The position numbers and the translations under genes are program-made. A stretch of 64,000 nt of DNA from CAIYWZ01 sp964497925 (GTDB taxonomy: Bacteria; Pseudomonadota; Alphaproteobacteria; CAIYWZ01), in assembly GCA_964497925.1 (NCBI GenBank), contig CAZCFE010000006.1, forward strand, positions 1 through 64,000, in the 5' to 3' direction. Positions 56,869 to 64,000 of this stretch are shown here, piece by piece. The first letter of the stretch is position 1. Every line of letters starts with the position of its first letter. The notes below the pieces were generated by a model, which did not search any database, was not told where the DNA came from, and worked only from the letters and a program-made list of their open reading frames with translations.

Positions 56869-57717
56869 ATGATTAAATTATTTTTTGTATTTTTATGTAT
56901 TCCCTTTTTCCTGTTCGCGAAAATTATAGACAATAGTGGAACTCCTACAAAATCAATCATTGATATTTTTAAAGTTTTTTCTCCCATTTCAGATCAAGTA
57001 AGCCTGGAAGAATTAAATTCTATAGCGCAGGCTTCTTTTTTAAGAAAGGCGGGTCAAGAAAGATGGGAAGATAAAAGATCCTTTGACGGCATAAATATTC
57101 CAAAGCTTAAGTCTTTATTTCAAGAAATTGGGAGTATTGGCCATATTTTACCAAAATCAAAAGAATATGATTATATTTTAATTAACGGATCTACAATTGG
57201 CAACATGCGTGAACGTGTGAACACTTTAATTCGTCTAGTGAAAAATCAAAATATTTTAATTTCAAATAAAACCAAGATTGTTTTTTTAACTGGAGAGAGA
57301 AGTTTAACACCATCAGAACAAGCAGAATCAGGTTTTGACAATGAAAATCAAGGAGCTCTTTGGGTTTGGAAAAATGCCGATCTCCCAGATGCTTTGAAAA
57401 AAATAAACATTGAATTTATTCTAGGGACTAAGAAGACAGGCGCAATTCGTGCAACGACTCATGATACGGTGGATGCGTGGATGGCAACAAATCCAACTCC
57501 TGGAAAGTGTCTTTCTATATCATCTCAGCCTTTTGTTTATTATCAAGAAATCACTATGAAAAATGCACTTAAATCATCTCCAGAATTTTTCATAGAAGGC
57601 GTTGGCTTTGATTATGATGATGAGAGTTATTTTCAAAATCATATTTCGATTTATTTGGATAATTTAGCGCGAACAATTTATACGCTTGTTCAAATGAATG
57701 CAGCACCTTTGAAATGA
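56869..57717 (+). CDS. exported protein, possibly related to DUF218 (YdcF/ElyC/SanA) proteins
   Basis: About 282 residues starting at ATG 56869, with AGAGG upstream; an earlier in-frame start lies in the terminator. The signal peptide is MIKLFFVFLCIPFFLFAKII. The mature part has the alternating alpha/beta layout of DUF218 proteins: YDYILINGSTIGNMRERVNT as the first strand and turn, TKIVFLTGERSL as the second, and ATTHDTVDAWM for the region that precedes the C-terminal strand. The relation is weak and inferred from layout, not from strong motifs. Its role is unknown. Confidence 0.5.
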   Translation: MIKLFFVFLCIPFFLFAKIIDNSGTPTKSIIDIFKVFSPISDQVSLEELNSIAQASFLRKAGQERWEDKRSFDGINIPKLKSLFQEIGSIGHILPKSKEYDYILINGSTIGNMRERVNTLIRLVKNQNILISNKTKIVFLTGERSLTPSEQAESGFDNENQGALWVWKNADLPDALKKINIEFILGTKKTGAIRATTHDTVDAWMATNPTPGKCLSISSQPFVYYQEITMKNALKSSPEFFIEGVGFDYDDESYFQNHISIYLDNLARTIYTLVQMNAAPLK

Positions 57718-57887
57718 GTAAATTATTAGAGTTTAAAAGGTTTTTAATAATCTTGAAATTTTCTTGACTTGTTATATATTTCAATCCACATAATACATCT
57801 TTTTTAAAAACAGTACGCTATGATTTTTTAAATATCAAAAATTAACCTTTTGTTTACTTTTTTTATTAAAGATGCTTAATTGAATAG

Positions 57888-57914
57888 TTGGAAAAGAAAT
57901 GCAATTAGTATACT
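57888..57914 (+). promoter_or_regulatory. candidate promoter of the nuo operon
   Basis: TATACT (57909-57914) is a good -10 with TTGGAA (57888-57893) 15 bases upstream. The spacing is short. The start would be near 57921, about 33 bases before nuoA. Confidence 0.4.
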
Positions 57915-57953
57915 ATTCTTCTTAAAAAAAATAACAATAAAAGGGGCCTGAAA

Positions 57954-58319
57954 TTGGGCGAATCGCTGTTTCAATATTTACCTATTTTGATTTTTGGTGT
58001 ATTTGCCTTTGGGTTTGCTTTTGCTCTTGTTTTGATTACATATATCAGGTCTCCTAAAAAACCAGATTTAGAGAAAAACTCAGCTTATGAGTGTGGCTTT
58101 ACAGCTTTTGATGACGCAAGACTTCCTTTTGATATCAGATACAGCGTGATAGCATTACTTTTTATTATTTTTGATATTGAAATTATTTTTTTATTTCCAT
58201 GGGCGGTTTATCTTGGTGATTTAGGATGGAGTGGATTTTATTCTATGATGGCCTTTCTTTCGATTTTAGTCGTGGGTTTTGTATATGAATGGAAGAAGGG
58301 GACTTTAGAATGGAAATAA
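57954..58319 (+). CDS. nuoA: NADH-quinone oxidoreductase subunit A
   Basis: A 121-residue membrane subunit of complex I with three helices. It has FGVFAFGFAFALVLITYIRS, the conserved loop PDLEKNSAYECGFTAFDDAR and PFDIRYSVIALLFIIFDIEI. It starts at TTG 57954 with AAGGGG upstream; no ATG or GTG in frame fits better. The end overlaps nuoB. It begins the nuoA-G cluster, which is in the standard alphaproteobacterial order. Confidence 0.95.
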   Translation: MGESLFQYLPILIFGVFAFGFAFALVLITYIRSPKKPDLEKNSAYECGFTAFDDARLPFDIRYSVIALLFIIFDIEIIFLFPWAVYLGDLGWSGFYSMMAFLSILVVGFVYEWKKGTLEWK

Positions 58320-58819
58320 ATCATGATTCTCTTTTGAAGGATTACGCGCAAGAAGCTCAGCAACAAGGTTTTGTAATGGCAAAATTGGATGATTTGGTTC
58401 ATTGGGCTCAAGGCAATTCCATTTGGCCTATGTCGTTTGGCCTTGCTTGTTGTGGTGTTGAAATGATGCACACAGCGGTTTCAAGATATGACTTAGATCG
58501 ATACGGTATGTTTTTTAGACCCAGCCCACGTCAATCAGATTTGATGATTATCGCAGGGACCTTAACTAATAAAATGGCAGCTGCCTTACGTAAAGTATAC
58601 GATCAAATGCCAGAGCCAAGATATGTGATTTCTATGGGGTCATGCGCTAATGCAGGTGGGTATTATCATTTTTCATACTCAGTTGTTAGGGGGTGTGATC
58701 GAATAGTTCCTGTTGATGTATATGTTCCAGGATGCCCTCCTACAGCAGAAGCTCTGTTATACGGCATCTTGCTACTCAAGAAAAAAATCATCAGAGGGCT
58801 TTGCACGGTGAAAAGATGA
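58310..58819 (+). CDS. nuoB: NADH-quinone oxidoreductase subunit B
   Basis: A subunit of about 169 residues carrying cluster N2, the last iron-sulfur centre before quinone. It has FGLACCGVEMMHTAVSRYDL with the tandem cysteines, ISMGSCANAGGYYH and VYVPGCPPTAEALLYGIL, giving all four ligands. ATG 58310 follows GAAGAAGGGGA at a good distance; another in-frame ATG at 58289 exists. It overlaps nuoA by about ten bases and nuoC by four. Confidence 0.96.
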   Translation: MEINHDSLLKDYAQEAQQQGFVMAKLDDLVHWAQGNSIWPMSFGLACCGVEMMHTAVSRYDLDRYGMFFRPSPRQSDLMIIAGTLTNKMAAALRKVYDQMPEPRYVISMGSCANAGGYYHFSYSVVRGCDRIVPVDVYVPGCPPTAEALLYGILLLKKKIIRGLCTVKR

Positions 58820-59394
58820 TGGGTTCAGATCATATTTATAAAATTATATCATCTGCGTTTTCTGATGAAGGATTGGATATCTTTTGGGATAAAAAGATCT
58901 TAAAAATCTTATGTTCTCTGGGAGATTTAAGCCATGTTCTAGCCTTTCTAAAAGATCATCCAGATTGTGCTTTTCATCAATTAATCGATATTGTGGGAAT
59001 TGATTTTTATCCAAAATCGCCTAGATTTGAAGTGGTGTATCATTTACTGAGCATGTATCATAACTGCCGCGCTCAAGTTAAAATTACTTGTGAAGAAGGT
59101 GATGCTATAGACAGTATGTTGCCTTTTTTTATGAATGCAGGCTGGTATGAGCGTGAAATTTTTGATATGTATGGCGTTGTCTTTAAGGATCACCCAGATC
59201 TGCGTCGTATTTTAACAGATTATGATTTTCAGGGACATCCATTGCGAAAAGATTTTCCATTATTTGGCCACACGCAAGTAAAGTATGATGAGATTTCAAG
59301 ATCAATTGTATATGAGCCTGTAAATTTACCTCAAATGTTTCGTGAATTTGATTTTGAAAGTGACTGGAAGGGGGTTAAGTATGACGACAAATAG
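58816..59394 (+). CDS. nuoC: NADH-quinone oxidoreductase subunit C
   Basis: A peripheral-arm subunit of about 192 residues (30-kDa type). It has DHPDCAFHQLIDIVGIDFYP, then FFMNAGWYEREIFDMYGVVF and DLRRILTDYDFQGHPLRKDF, the signature of the family. The start at ATG 58816 overlaps the nuoB stop (ATGA); an in-frame start 84 bases upstream would lie wholly inside nuoB and is rejected. The end overlaps the beginning of nuoD by 14 bases. Confidence 0.95.
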   Translation: MMGSDHIYKIISSAFSDEGLDIFWDKKILKILCSLGDLSHVLAFLKDHPDCAFHQLIDIVGIDFYPKSPRFEVVYHLLSMYHNCRAQVKITCEEGDAIDSMLPFFMNAGWYEREIFDMYGVVFKDHPDLRRILTDYDFQGHPLRKDFPLFGHTQVKYDEISRSIVYEPVNLPQMFREFDFESDWKGVKYDDK

Positions 59395-60562
59395 TTCTGC
59401 TAAAAAGTTTACTATTAATTTTGGTCCTCAACATCCAGCAGCTCATGGAGTTTTAAGATTGATTCTTGATTTGGACGGAGAGGTGGTGGAAAGGGTTGAT
59501 CCCCATATCGGTCTTTTGCACAGAGGAACTGAAAAACTGTTAGAACATAAAACATACACCCAAGGGCTACCTTATTTTGATCGCTTGGACTATGTATCCC
59601 CAATGTCTCAAGAACATGCTTTTGTTTTGGCAACTGAAGAATTGATGGGAATAATGCCTCCGTTGCGTGCGCAGTATATCCGTGTTCTTTTTTGTGAAAT
59701 GACACGTATTTTAAATCATCTTTTAAACGTAACAACTTTCGCGATGGATGTTGGGGCAATCACCCCGATATTATGGGGCTTTGAAGCACGTGAAGTGTTG
59801 TTGGGGTTTTATGAACGTGTGAGTGGAGCAAGATTTCATGCCGCATATTTCAGGGTTGGGGGCGTTCAGCAAGATTTGCCAGAGGGTTTCTTGAGAGATT
59901 TAGAAGAATACTTCCCATCCCTTGAAAAAACAATACGTGATCTTGATCACTTGTTGACTAATAATAGAATATTCAAGCAAAGAACGATTGATATTGGAGT
60001 CATTTCACATCAAGATGCTCTATCGTATGGATTAACTGGGCCGATTTTACGCGCATCTGGAATTCCATGGGATTTGCGTAAAGCTCAGCCTTATGAAATT
60101 TATGATCAATTAGAGTTTGATATTCCCATAGGGAACCATGGAGATTGCTATAGCCGTTATCTGGTGCGCCTAGAAGAAATGTATCAAAGCTTAAAGTTGA
60201 TGCGCCAATGTATCAGAAAAATGCCACAAGGTGATATAATTGTTGATGATTTACATGTGCATCCTCCAAAAAGGGGTGAAATAAAAGAGTCCATGGAAGC
60301 ACTTATCCATCACTTCAAATTTTTTACTCATGGGTTTGATGTGCCAAAAGGGGAATGTTATAAAGCTGTTGAATCTCCCAAAGGAGAATTTGGTGTTCAT
60401 TTGGTTTCTGATGGATCTAATAAGCCATATCGATGCAAAATCAGATCAACAGGCTTTGCTGCTTTGCAAGCGCTTGAAAAAATGTCCAAAGGGCATCTTT
60501 TAGGGGATTTAAGCGCCATTATAGGGTCCTTAGATATTGTTTTTGGGGAGGTTGATAGATGA
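59381..60562 (+). CDS. nuoD: NADH-quinone oxidoreductase subunit D
   Basis: A 393-residue 49-kDa-type subunit that forms the quinone site with NuoB. It begins MTTNSSAKKFTINFGPQHPA with the conserved FGPQHPAAHGVLRL. RVDPHIGLLHRGTEKLLEHK, YVSPMSQEHAF and the CRIRSTG-like RCKIRSTGFAALQALE with the C-terminal DIVFGEVDR all match. I chose ATG 59381, which has GAAGGGGG upstream; an in-frame start 39 bases earlier is possible but inside nuoC. The end overlaps nuoE by four bases. Confidence 0.96.
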   Translation: MTTNSSAKKFTINFGPQHPAAHGVLRLILDLDGEVVERVDPHIGLLHRGTEKLLEHKTYTQGLPYFDRLDYVSPMSQEHAFVLATEELMGIMPPLRAQYIRVLFCEMTRILNHLLNVTTFAMDVGAITPILWGFEAREVLLGFYERVSGARFHAAYFRVGGVQQDLPEGFLRDLEEYFPSLEKTIRDLDHLLTNNRIFKQRTIDIGVISHQDALSYGLTGPILRASGIPWDLRKAQPYEIYDQLEFDIPIGNHGDCYSRYLVRLEEMYQSLKLMRQCIRKMPQGDIIVDDLHVHPPKRGEIKESMEALIHHFKFFTHGFDVPKGECYKAVESPKGEFGVHLVSDGSNKPYRCKIRSTGFAALQALEKMSKGHLLGDLSAIIGSLDIVFGEVDR

Positions 60563-61080
60563 GCTATGAGCTTTTAGATACAGATCCAAAATTTGCATTT
60601 TGTGAGAACAGTTTAGATGTTATCGAAAATATTCTAAAAAAATATCCAAATGATCACAAACAGAGTGCTGTTTTACCTCTTTTAGAAATGGGGCAAAGGC
60701 AAAATGAAGGTTGGATTTCAAAATCAGTGATTGAAGAGGTTGCGAGTAAGCTTGAAATGCCATTTATGCGTGTTTATGAGGTGGTGACTTTTTATTCTAT
60801 GTTTAATTTAAAACCAGTGGGTAAATATTTGATGCAATTTTGCAGAACAACTCCTTGTTGGCTAAGAGGAGCTGAGACTGTGGAACATGCGTGTAAAAAA
60901 TACCTTGGTATAGATATGAATGAAACAACACAAGATGGGATGTTTACGCTTAAGCAAGTTGAGTGTTTGGGCGCTTGTGTGAATGCGCCCGTGGTTCAAA
61001 TTAATGATGATTATCATGAAGATCTGGATGAAAAATCCATTATAGCTCTTATTGATAAATTAAGAGGGAATCATGATTGA
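60559..61080 (+). CDS. nuoE: NADH-quinone oxidoreductase subunit E
   Basis: A 173-residue 24-kDa-type subunit holding the off-pathway [2Fe-2S] cluster N1a. The thioredoxin-like fold is seen with QRQNEGWISKSVIEEVASKL and YEVVTFYSMFNLKPVG. The four cysteine ligands are in FCRTTPCWLRGA and ECLGACVNAPVV. The start overlaps the nuoD stop by four bases, and the stop overlaps nuoF by eight. It is a little short for the family but complete. Confidence 0.95.
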   Translation: MSYELLDTDPKFAFCENSLDVIENILKKYPNDHKQSAVLPLLEMGQRQNEGWISKSVIEEVASKLEMPFMRVYEVVTFYSMFNLKPVGKYLMQFCRTTPCWLRGAETVEHACKKYLGIDMNETTQDGMFTLKQVECLGACVNAPVVQINDDYHEDLDEKSIIALIDKLRGNHD

Positions 61081-62332
61081 AATTCATGATCGTATTTTTA
61101 CAAATTTGCATGGTCAAGAGCCTTGGGATTTAAAGCACGCGAAAAAACGTGGAGATTGGAATAGAACATCTTCTCTTTTAAAATGTGATCCTCATTCTAT
61201 TGTTGATGAAATTAAAGCTTCAGGACTTCGAGGAAGGGGAGGCGCAGGGTTTTCAACTGGCATGAAGTGGTCTTTTATTCGATGCGATGACGGTCGTCCA
61301 CATTACTTGATTATTAATGCTGATGAAAGCGAACCAGGGACTTGTAAAGACCGTGATATTTTAAGATCAGAACCGCATAAACTGATAGAAGGCGCTTTGA
61401 TTGCTGGTTTTGCAATTGGTGCGCATATAGCATATATCTATGTTCGGGGTGAATACCATAAAGAAGCAGAAATCTTACAAAAAGCAATTGATGAGGCATA
61501 TGAGGCTAAACTTTTAGGAAGAAACGCAGCAAAATCAGGATGGGATTTTGATTTATATGTGCATAAGGGTGCGGGTGCGTATATTTGTGGGGAAGAGTCA
61601 GCTCTTCTTGAAAGTCTAGAAGGAAAAAAAGGGCAGCCCAGATTAAAACCTCCATTTCCAGCTCAAAAGGGATTATATGGATGCCCTACAATTATCAATA
61701 ATGTTGAAACAATAGCCGTTGTTCCTACTATTTTACGCAAAGGTAGTTCTTGGTTTTTTGGACTTGGCCGTCCTAACAATTCAGGATCTAAGATTTTTTG
61801 TATTTCAGGGCATGTTCAAAAACCATGCACAGTCGAAGAAGAAATGGGAATTCCTTTAAAGGATTTGATTGAAAAATACGCAGGTGGAGTGATTGGAGGA
61901 TGGGATAATTTGCTGGCAGTTATTCCCGGAGGTTCTTCAGTTCCATTGCTCCCAAAGTCTATTTGTGATACAGTTCTGATGGATTTTGATTCTTTAAAAG
62001 CGGTGCAATCTGGGCTTGGAACAGCCGGCGTAATTGTGATGAATAAATCAACTGATATTGTCCAAGCAATTGCAAAGCTTTCAAGGTTTTACGCCCATGA
62101 AAGCTGTGGTCAATGTTCTCCTTGCAGGGAAGGCACTGGATGGATGTGGCGAATTATAGAAAAGCTAGCCAAAGGAGAAGGAAAAATATCGGATATTGAT
62201 TTGCTGCTCAATGTTTCTTATGAGATTGAAGGACATACTATTTGTGCTTTGGGCGATGCCGCGGCATGGCCTGTTCAGGGTTTAATTCGTCATTTTAGAT
62301 CTGAAATTGAAAAGAGGCAAGCCAATGGTTAA
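61073..62332 (+). CDS. nuoF: NADH-quinone oxidoreductase subunit F
   Basis: A 419-residue 51-kDa-type subunit, the NADH entry point. The FMN/NADH site shows GLRGRGGAGFSTGMKWSF, LIINADESEPGTCKDRDILR and YICGEESALLESLEGKKGQP. The N3 [4Fe-4S] ligands are in HESCGQCSPCREGTGW with a later Cys in HTICALGDAAAWPVQG. Length is standard. It overlaps nuoE by eight bases and nuoG by eight. Confidence 0.97.
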   Translation: MIEIHDRIFTNLHGQEPWDLKHAKKRGDWNRTSSLLKCDPHSIVDEIKASGLRGRGGAGFSTGMKWSFIRCDDGRPHYLIINADESEPGTCKDRDILRSEPHKLIEGALIAGFAIGAHIAYIYVRGEYHKEAEILQKAIDEAYEAKLLGRNAAKSGWDFDLYVHKGAGAYICGEESALLESLEGKKGQPRLKPPFPAQKGLYGCPTIINNVETIAVVPTILRKGSSWFFGLGRPNNSGSKIFCISGHVQKPCTVEEEMGIPLKDLIEKYAGGVIGGWDNLLAVIPGGSSVPLLPKSICDTVLMDFDSLKAVQSGLGTAGVIVMNKSTDIVQAIAKLSRFYAHESCGQCSPCREGTGWMWRIIEKLAKGEGKISDIDLLLNVSYEIEGHTICALGDAAAWPVQGLIRHFRSEIEKRQANG

Positions 62333-64000
62333 AGTTAATGTTGTCATTGATGGTATTTGTGTACAAGCAGAATCAGGAACAACAGTTCTTCAGGCTTGCA
62401 GGGAGCTTGATGTTCAGATCCCTGTGTTTTGTTATCATAAAGAACTGAGCATTGCGGGAAATTGCAGAATGTGTCTTGTTGAGCAAGAAAAATCTCCAAA
62501 GCCGGTTGCAAGCTGTGCCACAGTTGTTTCAGAGGGAATGGTTATTCATACCAATAGCCCAATGGTGAAAAAAGCAAGGGAAGGGGCACTTGAATTTTTA
62601 TTAATCAATCACCCATTAGATTGCCCAGTTTGCGATCAAGGAGGAGAGTGTGATCTGCAAGATATTACCCGCGGGTATGCAAGACAACAGTCAAGATTTG
62701 ATGAACAGAAACGGATTGTTGAGGATAAAGATTTTGGTCCTATCATTAAAACAGTGCTCACGCGCTGTATTCACTGCACAAGATGTGTCCGCTTTGCTAC
62801 AGAGATCGCAGGAATTCCAGAAATGGGTGCCCTTGGAAGAGGAGAGCATATGGAAATTGCAAGCGTCATCGAAGGAACGATGTCCTCTGAATTTTCAGGA
62901 AATGTGATTGATTTATGCCCTGTGGGTGCATTAACTTTTAAGCCATATGAATTTAAAGCACGCAGTTGGGAACTTAAATCCGTAGACTCAATCGATATTA
63001 GCGATGCAGTTGGTGCTCATATTCGTATTGATTCAAGAGATGAAGAAATTATGAGAATTTTGCCAAGATCTTGCGATCAAATCAATGGAGAGTGGATTAC
63101 AGACAAAACCAGATTGCTATATGAAGGTCTTAAAGTTCAACGTTTAGATCGACCTTATATTCGAATTAATGGAAAATTGCAGGCAGCAGAGTGGGTGGAT
63201 GCATTAGAGTTTATTGCTCAAAAAATAAAATCAATAGAGCCCCATAAAATAGCCGGACTTGTTGGTGATTTAGCGGATGCAGAGAGTATGTTTGCGATGC
63301 GTGAGCTTTGGAAAAATCTATCTATAACTCATTTGGACGCGCGATTAGATGGTGAAAAAATATCTGATATTTCAAGAAATTTTTACACATTCAACGAATC
63401 TTTCTCAGATATTGAAAATGCAAAAAACATCTTAATCATTGGAGCTAACCCCAGATATGAAGCGCCAATCTTGAATTTACGTCTTCGCAGTGCATATCGC
63501 ACAGGTCATGCAAAAATTTTCGTTATCGGGGATGAGGTCGATTTAACTTACCCTTATACTTATTTAGGCAATACTCTTAAAGATATTGAAAAATTTAAAA
63601 ATTTCACTGTGATTTTAGGATCTCAAATGCTTTGTCGATCTGATATTTATTCCATACTTGGGTCATTTGAGAAAGTAAACGTTTTGCATAAATACGCCTC
63701 ACGTATCGGTGCTCTGGATTTAAAAATATTTTGCGATTTAGGCGGTGAAGGCATTATTCAAGCTGCAAATAATGATCAACTTGATATGTTATATTTATTA
63801 GGAGTGGACGATGATCGTATTGTACCTTCTCCCAAAACATTTGTTGTGTATCAAGGGCATCATGGCGAAAAAGGAGCAAAGATTGCAGATGTTGTGCTTC
63901 CAGGGCTTAGCTTTGCAGAAAAAAGTGGAACTTATATTAACCTTGAAGGGAGAGTTCAGCAAACCCTTCCTGCTGTGAGTTCTCAAGGTTGTGCAAAAGA
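62325..64000 (+). CDS. nuoG: NADH-quinone oxidoreductase subunit G (3' end outside window)
   Basis: The first 558 codons of the 75-kDa-type subunit are present, and the frame remains open at the edge. The start ATG 62325 overlaps nuoF. The N-terminal ferredoxin-like domain has VFCYHKELSIAGNCRMCLVE and SCATVVSEGM. The following [4Fe-4S] sites are HPLDCPVCDQGGECDLQD and TRCIHCTRCVRF. A molybdopterin-oxidoreductase-like domain without cofactor follows. The last residues GLSFAEKSGTYINLEGRVQQ show the gene continues normally. The nuoH-N genes presumably follow. Confidence 0.95.
   Translation, partial: MVKVNVVIDGICVQAESGTTVLQACRELDVQIPVFCYHKELSIAGNCRMCLVEQEKSPKPVASCATVVSEGMVIHTNSPMVKKAREGALEFLLINHPLDCPVCDQGGECDLQDITRGYARQQSRFDEQKRIVEDKDFGPIIKTVLTRCIHCTRCVRFATEIAGIPEMGALGRGEHMEIASVIEGTMSSEFSGNVIDLCPVGALTFKPYEFKARSWELKSVDSIDISDAVGAHIRIDSRDEEIMRILPRSCDQINGEWITDKTRLLYEGLKVQRLDRPYIRINGKLQAAEWVDALEFIAQKIKSIEPHKIAGLVGDLADAESMFAMRELWKNLSITHLDARLDGEKISDISRNFYTFNESFSDIENAKNILIIGANPRYEAPILNLRLRSAYRTGHAKIFVIGDEVDLTYPYTYLGNTLKDIEKFKNFTVILGSQMLCRSDIYSILGSFEKVNVLHKYASRIGALDLKIFCDLGGEGIIQAANNDQLDMLYLLGVDDDRIVPSPKTFVVYQGHHGEKGAKIADVVLPGLSFAEKSGTYINLEGRVQQTLPAVSSQGCAK

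Noticed and set aside
62650..62907. Short frame inside nuoG
   Set aside because: The nuoG reading frame runs from 62325 to the window end in register and carries all the iron-sulfur motifs, so this is a shadow.
1..64000. CRISPR arrays, insertion sequences, prophage genes and tRNA genes
   Set aside because: I scanned by eye for spaced direct repeats, transposase or integrase motifs and tRNA arms, and found none I could support.

Overview
The window is AT-rich and gene-dense, and reads as the chromosome of an intracellular alphaproteobacterium (Holosporales, Paracaedibacter or Rickettsiales type; inference). The strongest sign is a full-length Tlc-type ATP/ADP translocase at 55236-56783, a hallmark of bacteria that import host nucleotides. 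Alphaproteobacterial gene orders support this: mdh-sucC-sucD-sucA-sucB-lpd, secG-pyrG, and an isoaspartyl methyltransferase-like gene followed by rhodanese and tolC. Unlike the most reduced parasites, it keeps a full 2-oxoglutarate-to-succinate and malate segment of the TCA cycle, complex I, and parts of a flagellar system (motA, motB, fliS). No tRNA, insertion sequence, prophage or CRISPR array was seen.

Layout. 1-41 is the 3' end of a 5S rRNA. 140-5717 is an accessory stretch: a GyrI/Cass2-like effector-binding protein, a GNAT acetyltransferase, a frameshifted GNAT relic, a lipoprotein, CsaA, a small P-loop ATPase, an nhaA broken by two frameshifts, and an ABC-F ATPase. 5958-8373 has a consensus promoter and motA-motB. 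8388-18166 is an envelope/secretion block: a trypsin-like autotransporter, three small exported cysteine-containing proteins, then tamA-tamB. 18148-24642 holds ogt, a DUF485/ActP pair, fliS, tolC, rhodanese, a pcm-like gene and an SbtA-like transporter. 24700-24908 looks like an unassigned structured RNA with its own terminator. 24946-27595 has secG, pyrG and a transaldolase. 28138-38166 is a minus-strand operon, gltX-esterase-mdh-sucCD-sucAB-lpd. 38225-42574 has a DUF2628-like protein, oligopeptidase B and CcmF. 42689-47565 has an exported unknown, two EamA permeases and an OPT transporter. 47622-50338 is leuS with a small lipoprotein. 50339-51058 is apparently decayed DNA. 51059-55122 is an M16 peptidase pair with hemB and tsaE. 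Tlc and an exported unknown follow, then nuoA-nuoG, with nuoG running off the end.

How it fits together. Carbon and energy come both from imported substrates (acetate, peptides, host ATP) and from respiration through the TCA operon and complex I. The cell surface appears to be supplied by one locus that encodes an autotransporter protease next to the TamA/TamB machinery that helps insert such proteins. The most novel observation is that the three small exported proteins between them share a short cysteine motif and may be diverged paralogues.
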